Assembly (NCBI RefSeq): GCF_963678975.1 | Contig: NC_089278.1 | Span: 9,513,479 to 9,577,478, forward strand | From: Dysidea avara | Taxonomy: Eukaryota > Porifera > Demospongiae > Dictyoceratida > Dysideidae | DNA: 64,000 nt | Direction: 5' to 3' | Part shown: piece by piece, positions 1 to 9,645 of the stretch | Position numbering within the stretch: position 1 is the first letter of the stretch | How the letters are laid out: the number at the start of each line of letters is the position of its first letter | Position numbers and translations under genes: made by a program | The notes under the pieces: model-generated | Seen by the model: the letters and a program-made list of their open reading frames with translations, nothing else | Database searches by the model: none | What the model was told of the DNA's origin: nothing

Positions 1-36
1 TGAAAACAGTACATAATACATAATAAGCAAATACAA

Positions 37-345
37 GTGAACTTAAATACGAGCTTCAGTGACGTGCACAGCAATGGGTGCCTCAACAACAGGACAGTGC
101 AAACTGGACCTGGCTCCACAAATGCACATAATTGCATATCTCAACAAGGAGAAGTCCAATACATAGTGGACTGCTTTACTCTCTATACTGATATTAGACC
201 AGCCCTCAGCCTCGTCCTCGCTTTGAGTTAAACCTAATCTCCTTATCAGGTTGCAGCCAAAAGTGTTTGGTGTTTCCACCACACTATAAAGACCAAAGTG
301 GCATCCTGGTCTGTCCATCTCTACATCAGACACTTCATGGGAAAT
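37..345 (-). CDS. partial coding fragment, inverted copy 1 of an unknown exon
   Basis: The minus strand encodes a segment with the cores SDVEMD, SVVETPNTFG and LIRRLGLTQSEDEAEG. An almost identical peptide is encoded on the plus strand at 580-783. A plausible splice acceptor (pyrimidine-rich, ending cccatgaag) sits just before the shared peptide in this copy, and a similar one (cccacaaag) in the other. This suggests an exon rather than a complete gene. I do not recognise the family. The C-terminal part downstream of EDEAEG differs from the other copy. It may be an exon of a gene lying outside the window or a decayed copy. No promoter or start could be chosen. Confidence 0.3.
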
Positions 346-575
346 ATATGATGTGAGAAATGAGTCACAGTACATAATATGTATGCATGTGATTATTGTA
401 CATGTATGGCAGTACAAAGTATTATTATTGTATTAAAGTGACCCAAATAACTATTTCTTAGCTTATATGATACATATAACAATCATAACTTAATATGCAG
501 AGTAGTGCCAATACATGCACACAAATATGATCACATAATATAACATGTACTCACTTCTCGCATCCTATTTTCCCA

Positions 576-783
576 CAAAGTGTCTGATGTAGAGATGGAT
601 GACCTGCCAGACCAGGATGCCACTAGTGTGGTGGAAACACCAAACACTTTTGGCCGTATCCTGATCAGGAGATTAGGTTTAGCTCAAGGTGAAGACGAGG
701 CCATCGGCACTTCTTCTAATAACAATGCCGAAACAATTCTACATTGGAAACTATCTAAGTACCAACCAACACCAAAACTATAA
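576..783 (+). CDS. partial coding fragment, inverted copy 2 of the same unknown exon
   Basis: The plus strand reads VSDVEMDDLPDQDATSVV followed by ETPNTFGRILIRRLGLAQ and an acidic tail, ending in a stop at 781-783. It matches the inverted fragment at 37-345 over about 40 residues, with the splice-acceptor-like tract also conserved. The two copies are head to head with about 250 bp between them. No ATG-initiated start is evident, so this is most likely a terminal exon whose upstream exons are elsewhere or lost. Product unknown. Confidence 0.3.
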
Positions 784-1795
784 TGGGTATCCTTACAATA
801 AGCTCTGCTAGTCACTTAGTTGCATGCCAGCTCAAGTAACTATATGCTTCCAGTGAATGTTTTATTAGAGTAGTTAGCTGACTGCTCTATTAGAGTATCT
901 CGATCTTGTACACCTCCAATACTGATCCGGGTCTTTGTTGCATAAACTTTAGCATAAATCCACTGATAATACCTTGGAAAGATGTTTATAAGGTGGTTTT
1001 ATGAGTATTTGTATTATTAGTGATCATATAATTATGCTAAGACAAAATTTCATTATAATACTCAGTATATTGATCAAGTAAAGCCTAAAAGTGAAGGGGG
1101 GGGGGCTTCAGCCCCCAAAACCCCCCCCCCCTGGATCCGCCCCTGGGGAGATATGGTCAACTTACTGTTTAATACATTCAGTACGTACAAACTGGACTTA
1201 ATGGTGACAAATGATCGGTGACTTTGTTGACAAATATTTCCATTCTTGCAGTCTATTATATAAACAGACATTTCTGATGTTTAATCAAGGAGAACTGATA
1301 CTTTAATTTGTTTGTATCATTATTAATTTTTATAGCAATGATTGCATTCTATTACGTCTGTGTAAAGCTATGTGTGTTATGTTAGAGCTTTAGCTACATA
1401 CATGTTTTTGCAAATTAATTTTCAGGGAAGGTTTGCGTATGTATTAATGTAGGGGTATCCCATTGTACTTCCATCAGCTATTCATAATCTTGTCTGTTCA
1501 GTACTAGTCATGATACAGGCTGGACTCAAAGGTGCAAGATCCATATTATATTGTGTTGAATGAGAGTACAATAACTTTGTAGGCTAGCTGCATGTGGCTA
1601 CCACTATGCAAAAAAATTGTTTTTCTAGGTTTCCATGCATAACTAAATAATTGCGGTGAGATAACCAGAACTGGATTCAAATGTATGAATACACAATGTT
1701 CTTAAAAATAAAAATTAATGGTATATTGTATGGGATTTCTCATTAGCAGTTTTTATTTCTGTATTTAAAACAATTAGGGAATATACTTAATTCCA
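784..1795. other. intergenic, no gene seen
   Basis: AT-rich sequence with no convincing exon. It holds one occurrence of the recurring CTCTATTAGAG motif near 876-901 and the solitary transposon end annotated separately. Confidence 0.5.
1096..1145. mobile_element. solitary DNA-transposon end (CAGGGGCGGATCCAGG type)
   Basis: The reverse complement begins CAGGGGCGGATCCAGG followed by long G and C runs that can pair with each other. This terminus is typical of widespread hAT-like nonautonomous elements. No matching opposite end was found upstream within the window, so the element is partial or its partner has decayed. Confidence 0.5.
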
Positions 1796-1804
1796 GTCAT
1801 GAAT

Positions 1805-1876
1805 TATAATAAATATGAATATCGACATTATAATAAATATGAATATCGACATTATAATAAATATGAATATTGACAT
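1805..1876. repeat. 24-bp tandem repeat, 3 copies
   Basis: Three consecutive copies of tataataaatatgaatatcg+acat occur. Copies 1 and 2 are identical, and copy 3 has one C-to-T change. Confidence 0.95.
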
Positions 1877-2129
1877 CCTAATCACTCATTAACTTTGTAA
1901 AAATACATTTGAGTTTAAATTCCAATAAAATTGAAGCAGTGGTTTAATTTTGTGCTCTGATTTCTTTGATAATTGTACTATGTCACTTTTGTGTAGCTAA
2001 TCACAGTCTTTTATTTGTTATTTATCAGTTTTGTACAATGCTATTTTTCATGGTTGGTAGCCACCACTATAGGCCTTCTGTATTCACCTTACCTTTGCGG
2101 TTATACTATTCAAGGCCAGACCATTTTTT

Positions 2130-2221
2130 TCTCACGTGGCCAGACCACACTTTTTCTTTTGGCACTGGTGTTGGGGTTTTTTCCTACCCCAACACAAAAG
2201 CAGTCTAGCCAAATGAGACTA
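2130..2221. mobile_element. degenerate TAGTCTCGCGTGGCC-type MITE
   Basis: The right end, read in reverse complement, is TAGTCTCATTTGGCTAGACT, a diverged match to the perfect terminus of the element at 9496-9619. The left end carries ctcacgtggccagacc. The inverted repeats are imperfect and no target duplication is visible, so this is an older copy of the same family. Confidence 0.5.
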
Positions 2222-3504
2222 AATAGTCATAGTGACATAGTTAAGACGTATTATTAATGGTTAAGTGACACATTATACTCACAGCTGAGTGAAGTAGTTA
2301 CAGACTGCATATTCACATAGATGTAATTTATTACAACGCAATAAATTGAAGTTAACATGCCTTGGTGTGGGCGTAGAATGGATACAGTGCAAATCTACGT
2401 ACCATACCATAGTAAATGAAGCCAGCATCCTTTAGTGATAAACTAGCTTTTTGAGTAAAGTAATTAGCAACACAGAATCCTTGAGTTGACTGTAAGGTCC
2501 ATTAGAGAGGCATTGTATATTAGCAGTGCTAGCACCACAGACTGAAATCAACACTTGTTTCGGGTAAAAGTTGAACCAATCTTGTAGGATACATGAAACA
2601 TAATGATGTCATAATGATTCATTTTAGTAAACTGGTTTAACAGGTTTGAGATCATGAGATCATGCCATAGTGCATGGCGTGTTGGTGGACAGAAAAACTT
2701 TTTTCCCTCCCTCCCACCCAAAACCATGTATTAAGTATATGTGCCAGTGCATATGTTGTTGTATGCGCTTGTACGGTTGTCCACATAATGTATGTATATA
2801 ATATGTATAATTATATAAAATAATAATAAAAATTGAACCTTTGTATGCATAACTTGGTTACATTGCTTACTTGGTTGTTGTGCATCCAATTACTGATATT
2901 GAACTTAGATACACCTATATAGTTAAACGGCAACTGAGGACCAAGTGCGGGTGGATGAAGTGCTAATTATCTGTGCATGGCCAAACCAAACTAATTATGC
3001 TAAATTTAACTTGTATGATTATTCATTGGTTGCTGCTATCACGTTGTGTTGCTATACATATATGATGTGTTGCTGCCATCTTGTACTAATTGGAAGACAT
3101 ATTTGCTTCGTGGTCAATTGTAAATCCAGTTATGCCATATCCACAATGCTTGTCTGCGTGGCTTGTGCAAAAGTTATTACACCCTACTCCAACAATTTCC
3201 TCAGTTGCCCTTTCCCCAAAGTACTTGTGTATAGATATCTGTATGAATGTTATTTGTGTTTTGTGCTGTTAAGTATATTTATGGCAATGGTGTAATGTTA
3301 TGTGGTAGATATTTGCATGATTGTTTGTTTGTTTGGTGTTGTTGCATACACGTTCTGGATTTGTGGAAAATGTTATTGTGGTTAGAACTAGGAAAAAGTA
3401 GGCAATAGAGCTAGGTGTGGTGGAAGGGTGGTGTGTATAGCTAGGAAAACATTGTTATGGTCATGTCTATTTTGTATGCACACATACTAAATACATAGTA
3501 AGTG
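2222..3504. other. intergenic, no gene seen
   Basis: AT-rich; the short reading frames have no recognisable protein features or splice structure. Confidence 0.5.
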
Positions 3505-3507
3505 GTG

Positions 3508-3562
3508 ATTGCACCCCGGGGGTGTGCACTGCTCGAGTATGCCGAGTGCACACTGCCCCGGG
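3508..3562. repeat. GC-rich imperfect palindrome
   Basis: An arm with ccccgggg and gtgtgcact is followed by a short loop and then gagtgcacactgccccggg. It can fold into a hairpin and stands out sharply from the surrounding AT-rich DNA. It could be a MITE remnant. Confidence 0.6.
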
Positions 3563-3797
3563 ATGTTTCCACACCAATCAGCATGTTAATCACAGAGTAA
3601 GTGTTCTGTGTCAACATACTTGGCTATAGCCCACCAGGTGATGTTTATAATAGCCACAGGTTGTAAGTCTGTGGTCTTGTATTATTAACATGTGTGGATC
3701 CACAACTGCACAGCCAGCCTCCTGTGTATAAACAATAAACAGGCACTATTATACCAAGTTATGAATTACTGTTCTTACGTATATATGTAGGTATTAT

Positions 3798-4318
3798 CAG
3801 AGTTGGGGGTTACTAGTTACTTTTGTAACTAAGTTACGTAACTGATTACTTTTAAAGTAACTAGTAATATAACTAGTTACTTGTTTTGTAACTAGTAACT
3901 TGGAGTAATTGTCTGAAAAGTAACTAAGTTACAATTGTAACTATAACTAATTATGCTTTTAAAGAAAGAGCACCTCAATTTTTGTGCCATATATGCTACA
4001 GCCACAATAAGTAGACAGATTCTGTGTAACGTTTTCTATGATTCAGCTTGAGTATCAGACATAGCAATAATTAAAACTGACCTGAAACAGCCACAGAAAT
4101 GTTATTTTAAGTGCACATATGTATTGCATCCCTCAATGGTGCATATGTCTGAGCAAAATTCATGTTACAAAAGCTAAAAACAAGTCATAATTTATACTGT
4201 GAAAGTAACTAGTAACTAGAGTATTTAGTTACCTTTAGAACAGTAACTGTAACTGAGCTACATGGGATAAAAGTAATGCATAACTAGTTACTTTTTCGAA
4301 GTAACTACCCCAACTCTG
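3798..4318. mobile_element. hAT-type MITE with 8-bp target duplication
   Basis: It begins CAGAGTTGGGGGTTACTAGT and ends in the inverted CAACTCTG with the same GTTACT-rich arm. It is flanked by perfect 8-bp direct repeats GGTATTAT at 3790-3797 and 4319-4326. The interior is built of repeated gtaac/gttac motifs and has no coding capacity. The terminus and 8-bp duplication fit a nonautonomous hAT element. The intact duplication suggests a fairly young insertion. Confidence 0.93.
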
Positions 4319-5723
4319 GGTATTATATACCTCAATCTAAATGTTCCTAGGGGATTGCAAATGGGAGTTGTACTACAGCCTGTGTACCGGTATATGAACA
4401 TAACTATAAATTATTATACATTTCTGACATGAGTATTATCAAAAATATAACAATGGGGGAGTATATACTCATGGCAGCATTAATTCATCTACATACATAG
4501 CCTCATGATCACATGTCACACCAGATCTGAGCAAGGTACAAGTATCACTATTACATGAAAGATTCCATATTGTTGTCATGGTAACTGCTGCTGAGGTGAC
4601 AATGATGAGAGCACGTGATCTGGCTGTGATTGGTACATCTCTAAATCGGCTTTGGCATTGTTGTGTTATAATAGATACGTATACATACATGGTGGAAATT
4701 TTAAAAAGCTATGTTTTTTTTCTTCTAGTCATATATCGAGAGTTAGCAAGGCTTCACTGACAATACACAGAGCTGTAACTTGCACAATCTGGTATACAGC
4801 TTTTCAAAATTACTGCTTGCATAAATTTTACTGAAGTATGTAGTAACAACTTTATTTTCTCTCTGTATCACCTAGGTGAACACATTAAATGTAGAAGGAT
4901 ACCACATCAACCCGTCATGAGTTGATACATTTTTACTGCGAAGTACCAAAATTAATATAACTGCAGCCAGAAAATGCTCATCTATCATCATAGGTACTAA
5001 CTTTCTTTAAATTTGTGTTTGTAATTGAGTGTTTGCATAGAAGCTGAGCACACTATTAGAGCTGACTGCTCAGCAAATAATATATTTAACTTGTTAGACA
5101 CAATGTATTTGAAGCACACTTTTCCGCCTTGAAATTTTTAAAAGGTGCACTACTATATTAACTTTAACAGCCGTTATACTTATTCAACTACAAAACTACT
5201 CTAAAGTAAAGTATAATTAGCTATAAGAACAAGCGTTTGCAGAAGAAATCAGTATCTTCATACTGCTGTCTGGCTGGAAACCGTGCCAATTGTATTTGCT
5301 ACCTGTGAACCATTGACAAGATCACATGGCCAGCATTAAATGATTGCTAACCTTGACAGGATTGTCCGCATGTACCATGTGACAAAAATCAAACAGAACC
5401 GACAACTGCAACTTGCCTGCCATAGCATACAGCAACTGTTAATATTACACACACTATGCAAACACGCACACCGGAAAAATATGTAGTCAGTAATGTACTG
5501 GACAATGGTCACACATGACTGACACACAAGGGGTGGGGGCACAGTTAAAATTTGGCCAATGACCAATGCCCATGAATTTGCCAAATTTTTCCCATCCATA
5601 TAATTATTTTTCTAGTGAAGAAAACAGTGAACCAAGCCGTGAACTAAACAATTTTCTGCTCAACTAAGGGCCACTGGGACTGGCATCAAACTAAAACATG
5701 AGCAAAGGATCAGAGAAGTTGAG
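4319..5723. other. intergenic, no gene seen
   Basis: Only short overlapping reading frames on both strands; none has a recognisable domain or splice context. One partial copy of the recurring CTATTAGAG motif lies near 5050-5072. Confidence 0.45.
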
Positions 5724-5936
5724 ATGGGCTCTTTTGTACCGTTAGTGTTTTCCACATTTGGTGGAATGAGTGGGTGTACTAATGTTGTTTACAAATGTCT
5801 GGCCTATTTGCTGTCTTTGAAAAGGGGTGTTCCTTACAGTAGTGTTATGGCCTGGCTATGCTGTCGCCTTAGTTTTTTGCTGCTGAGTTCAGCAATTGCT
5901 TGCCCAGCCATAGGGCTCTTGACCTTGCTCTGATAG
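5724..5936 (+). pseudogene. transposon-type ORF fragment (PYSxxMxWLxCRLSFxLL motif)
   Basis: The peptide contains PYSSVMAWLCCRLSFLLLSS. A second fragment at 6590-6800 contains YSKTLYWLRCKLSFSLLRSA. The shared pattern YSxxxxWLxCxLSFxLLxSAxxC matches the C-terminal end of multi-copy ORFs that I associate with invertebrate mobile elements, but I cannot name the superfamily. Both pieces are short and lack the rest of the protein. Confidence 0.4.
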
Positions 5937-6353
5937 AAGGTCAGGTGCCTTTTCCTTAATCCAATAAAGTTTTTAGCCTATCATTTGGCTAGCACTTCAA
6001 CATCTAGTGCTAAGGGTGGTGGCAAGGGGTGCTGGATACCCTGGGGGAAAAAAAAAATTAAAAAGAAATCAAACTTGAGCCAAGCCTGCCTTGACTACTA
6101 AGCTAGGTAGGTAGGTACTGTGCACGTGGTATCCTCAAACCTCACCTTCAACCCTCAAAATGTGATGAGTAACAAGTGCTACATGCCATTTTCACTATTC
6201 CAGAGGGTGTAGATATATATTAGTATGTCAGCATTGACCTAATAACTCGATTTGCCAACAGTGACATTCTGCTTGATTCATTAAATTTTTCCTCTGCCAA
6301 AGTTTCCCTCTGTATGGTACATGTCAGACACAAGGCTTGATGGGAGGCCAAAT

Positions 6354-7318
6354 CTATTCTGCAGACTGGACTGGCAGACTCATGGACTTCAGGGAAGTAA
6401 CAGCTAATTCAACGTTTTCTCCATTTGTGCATTGTAATACTACCACAAACCAATCAATTCATACATAATACTAGACGGGACCACAGCCTCAAGTACAACG
6501 TCTGCACCAATTTATTTATTGGAATACACATTCGTAATAGATGGCATTCATTTATAACAATTGCTACTCTATTGCTATTGCCACTCTATTGCTATTCTAA
6601 TAAAAGTTGTCAGAAAAAAAATGGACAGTCCTACAGTAAGACCCTTTACTGGCTAAGGTGTAAGCTGAGTTTTTCACTACTCCGCTCAGCTGCTACATGT
6701 TTGAGAGGATCTACCATCACTTTGGACTTGAAGAATCTGCTGCCATTGATCTTGTTTGTGCAGAGGGCAGGATTGATACACTTGACTGATTTTCTTTGAT
6801 CTTTTTATTTATCATTTATTTTTGTATGTGTGTATTCTCTTTTAAATCATTCTTATCAGTGGAAAATTTTTTATAATAACTAGCTAACTGATCAATTCAC
6901 GTGTTGCACTAGTCAGAGGTACAACCACAAGTCTGGCCGTCTGTCTCAAGTTTATCTGATGAGGCGTTATCCCATTTTTTACACGTGACCAAGACAGGGT
7001 TGTCTTGTACATTTCCAATAAATTGGGAAAGACAGCTAGACTTAAGGTTGTGCCCCAGACTAGTTCCATGTGTGGGATTGGTTAGCTGGTTGTTATATAT
7101 AAATAAATGCTGGCTTGTACGAGTGTGTATTCCAATATCAGATGCTACACTTGAGGCTGTGGTCCCATCTAGTACTACGTGTGAAAATGTGAATTGATTG
7201 GTTTGTGGTAATACTTACATAGAATTAGTTTTGATTACAATGCACAAATGAAGAAAACGTTGAATTAGCTGTTGCTCCCGTGTAGTCCGTGAGTCCATCA
7301 GTCCAGTCTGAAGAATAG
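6354..7318. mobile_element. large foldback element with about 230-bp inverted arms
   Basis: The left arm (about 6354-6590) contains gcagactggactgg, acagctaattcaacgttttc, accacaaaccaatcaattc and ggaatacacattcg. The right arm (about 7090-7318) carries their reverse complements in mirrored order, including gaaaacgttgaattagctgt and ccagtccag. The arms are roughly 80-90% similar by eye. The interior holds the degenerate ORF piece with YWLRCKLSFSLLRSA. This looks like a composite or foldback DNA transposon. A target duplication was not resolved. Confidence 0.7.
6590..6800 (+). pseudogene. second transposon-type ORF fragment inside the foldback element
   Basis: The frame includes GQSYSKTLYWLRCKLSFSLL followed by RSAATCLRGS. 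It aligns with the fragment near 5840-5910 at about half of its positions. It lies in the loop of the foldback element, so it is probably that element's internal coding remnant. Confidence 0.4.
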
Positions 7319-7692
7319 AGGTCATGCACATTTATTATTTGAACGAAAAATGATCAATAATATAATGAGATTAGCAGCGTACCCAAGAATTTTTGATGGT
7401 GAATGACTATAGTGAATCTCATACAGAAGTACGGGTAGCAAATGTGGCTCAGACTAAAACTTGCCACATGAACTACAGATGGGGCTCCTTGTTCCAGTTA
7501 CTCTGTTATACATGTAAAAGAGTCTACAACTCTGGAGAAACTCTCGTAACGATTCACACTTTCTATGCATACCTACAATACATTCGTTCACTGTAGTGAC
7601 ATCACGTTTTTATTAGAATGTTTTTGGTTGTAAAGTTGTGCATATCTCTATAGATTAGGCTGTGATGGGATTGTATAGCCCGTCAATAACAA
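7319..7692. other. intergenic, no gene seen
   Basis: No exon-like frame with splice sites was found. Confidence 0.45.
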
Positions 7693-8131
7693 TATGTGAC
7701 TGGGCCTGCGAAAATAGGGCATGTAGGCACAAACTACACTACTTCACATAACAGGTTATATCTCAGTGCTGGAATACACTATTTGCATTCTGTAGATTAC
7801 ATCATAAATCCAATTACCGTATAGCCTAAATATTTCGAAGGGGAAATTTTTTGCTGAATTTGCAGTTTTGGGGGTTATCAGCAAAAATTTTAGCCTTGAA
7901 ATATTTAGACCTCCATATAATCTAATACATTTTGGGAGTGTTTGCAAATCTGTGAAAATTTTATTTTTAGTAACACTGCTCAACCTCGAAATATTTAAGC
8001 TATACGGTAAATGTTTACTAAGAGCTGAAAATTGCATTGCAATTACAAAAAGTTATGAGTGATGAAACTTTGAAACATTAGGTAAAAATCATGTGCCCAC
8101 ATGCCCTATTTTTGCAGGCCCAGTCGCATAT
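7693..8131. mobile_element. MITE with TATGTGACTGGGCCTGC-type ends (outer of a nested pair)
   Basis: The left end is tatgtgactgggcctgcgaa followed by aatagggcatg. The right end is its inverted copy (catgccctatttttgcaggc followed by ccagtcgcata). The arms are about 40 bp. A second complete MITE sits inside. The termini share the TATGTGAC start seen at 50301, 48886 and 59874. Confidence 0.8.
7815..8009. mobile_element. MITE with CCGTATAGC...GCTATACGG ends, inserted in the outer MITE
   Basis: The termini are ccgtatagcctaaatatttc and its inverted copy gaaatatttaagctatacgg, flanked by TA on both sides (7815-7816 and 8008-8009). The arms contain further inverted pieces (gcaaaaattttagcc and ggggaaattttttgc). 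It is noncoding and must post-date the element it interrupts. Confidence 0.8.
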
Positions 8132-8290
8132 AGATTTTTCCCACTCTGGTCAGCATTAGCAAAAAGTGACCACTATTGGCCCATTATCTTTAATCAGAGT
8201 ACTATAGGACTCCCTCTGTTTCTATGATATAATGGGATTCCTCTTGCAGCACCAAATTCTTCATAGTGGAACATTAACAAAGGTTTAAAA

Positions 8291-9013
8291 TAAGGCCCCT
8301 ATTTGGTGATTATTAGTTTCTCATCCAGTCTTTCTAATTATTATGATGCGGGCAGGAGAGCATTACCATTAGGCCATTATAACATTAATACACTGATGTC
8401 CAAATTTTCTTTCTTTGGCCACATAACTTAATTATTAGTTTTTCATCCTCCTGCACTCAAAATACAAGTGCGGGAGGGCGGATTTTTATTTTATTTTTTA
8501 CTAACTAGATGGCTGAATTAGCTTGCTAAAATGACTCAGAATGCAGTTTTCTTAGACTGCTCTAGCAAGGTATCAACTTCAAAAGATGCAGGATGGCTGC
8601 ACTAAGCCACCGGTGGTACAAAAAATCCTTGATGAGGTAAGAAAAATGGTGATGTGGGCAGGGATTAGAAATTAATAATTAAGTTTATGTGGCCTTTCCT
8701 CCCACAAATTAACATTGGTTTTTAGTTGCAATTGTGCTCTATTGACTTCATCATAGCAGGATTTCAGTTGAATGTTGAAAAACTGTCGAAAATAGAAGTA
8801 ATTTGCCAAGTAAACAACAGTTCTCCTGGTGATGCATAGTATAGTGCACTGTAGCATTGATTAAAAAATTCCATCGTGTTTCAATACAAAATATGACAGT
8901 TCAGTATCACGTGTTCTTCTGAGCATGCAGAGTAAATAATGGCTTACCATGCGGTAGCCTAAGAAAGATGCGGCGGTGATTGAGAAACTAATAATCACCA
9001 AATAGGGACCTAA
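8291..9013. mobile_element. TIR element with (T)TAGGYCCCTATTTGGTG ends
   Basis: The left end reads taaggcccctatttggtgat followed by tattagtttctca. The right end is tgagaaactaataatcacca followed by aatagggacctaa. The terminal repeats are about 33 bp with few mismatches. The interior of about 650 bp has no long reading frame, so this is a nonautonomous DNA transposon. The superfamily was not determined. Confidence 0.8.
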
Positions 9014-9368
9014 TTACACTAAATTTGACTCTTTGTTATGCAAATGCTAGTGCAGAAGCTGGACAAAGCTTCACTTGGCATCATCCTTCTCACTCATGCA
9101 CGTAATAAGATTAAATGACAAACTTTGTTACCATAAATTTAAGTACCTAAGGTCTGTATGTCTATGACTACAGTGTTAAACCACCCAAGAGTGAATTGTT
9201 CTTATTGATACACACACACCTTAATGATTGATGTTTTCCGTCGTTATCATCTTACTAGAGACCGTCAAGTCCAAAAGAATTCCCAGTAGCACTGATGACT
9301 TTGCTCATCAGTAGATTAAAGGGTTATTCCTGTCCTAAACGAAGCAGGCGATCTTGGGGCGCTTAAAG

Positions 9369-9443
9369 GACACATAGCGCATGGCACATAGCAGTTGTCA
9401 CATAGCGCTAGTCACATAGGAGTTGTCACATAGCGCATAGCGC
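9369..9443. repeat. short degenerate tandem repeat (CACATAGCGC units)
   Basis: The core cacatag recurs at least five times at 9-22 bp spacing, mostly followed by cgc. It lies about 200 bp upstream of the start codon of the multi-membrane gene and could be promoter DNA or a repeat relic. Confidence 0.7.
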
Positions 9444-9495
9444 GACCTCCAGGGCCACCGTAGTTCTTGGGTCGAACAACGGTCGAAGTACAACT

Positions 9496-9619
9496 TAGTC
9501 TCGCGTGGCCAGACCGCTTTTTCTCAGCACGGCGCTTATCGATTAAATTCGAGCAGGCGCTTATAATTTTAATCGATAAGCGCCGTGCTGAGAAAAAGCG
9601 GTCTGGCCACGCGAGACTA
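9496..9619. mobile_element. 124-bp near-perfect hairpin MITE with 10-bp target duplication
   Basis: The termini are TAGTCTCGCGTGGCCAGACC and its exact inverse. The arms of about 52 bp match almost perfectly around a small loop. It is flanked by perfect 10-bp direct repeats AAGTACAACT at 9486-9495 and 9620-9629. A 9-11-bp duplication suggests a Mutator-like mobilising transposase, which is inference. The insertion lies only 26 bp upstream of the ATG of the next gene, so it is in that gene's 5' leader or promoter. Confidence 0.92.
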
Positions 9620-9645
9620 AAGTACAACTACGATTGGTACACAAC

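Noticed and set aside
1074-1271. Minus-strand peptide with GRIQGGG and GAEAPPP as a gene
   Set aside because: The peptide is a translation of a DNA-transposon terminus (CAGGGGCGGATCCAGG with G/C runs).
4469-4834. Overlapping short frames on both strands near 4.5-4.8 kb as a small gene
   Set aside because: No consistent splice sites, domain or codon pattern; they are likely random.
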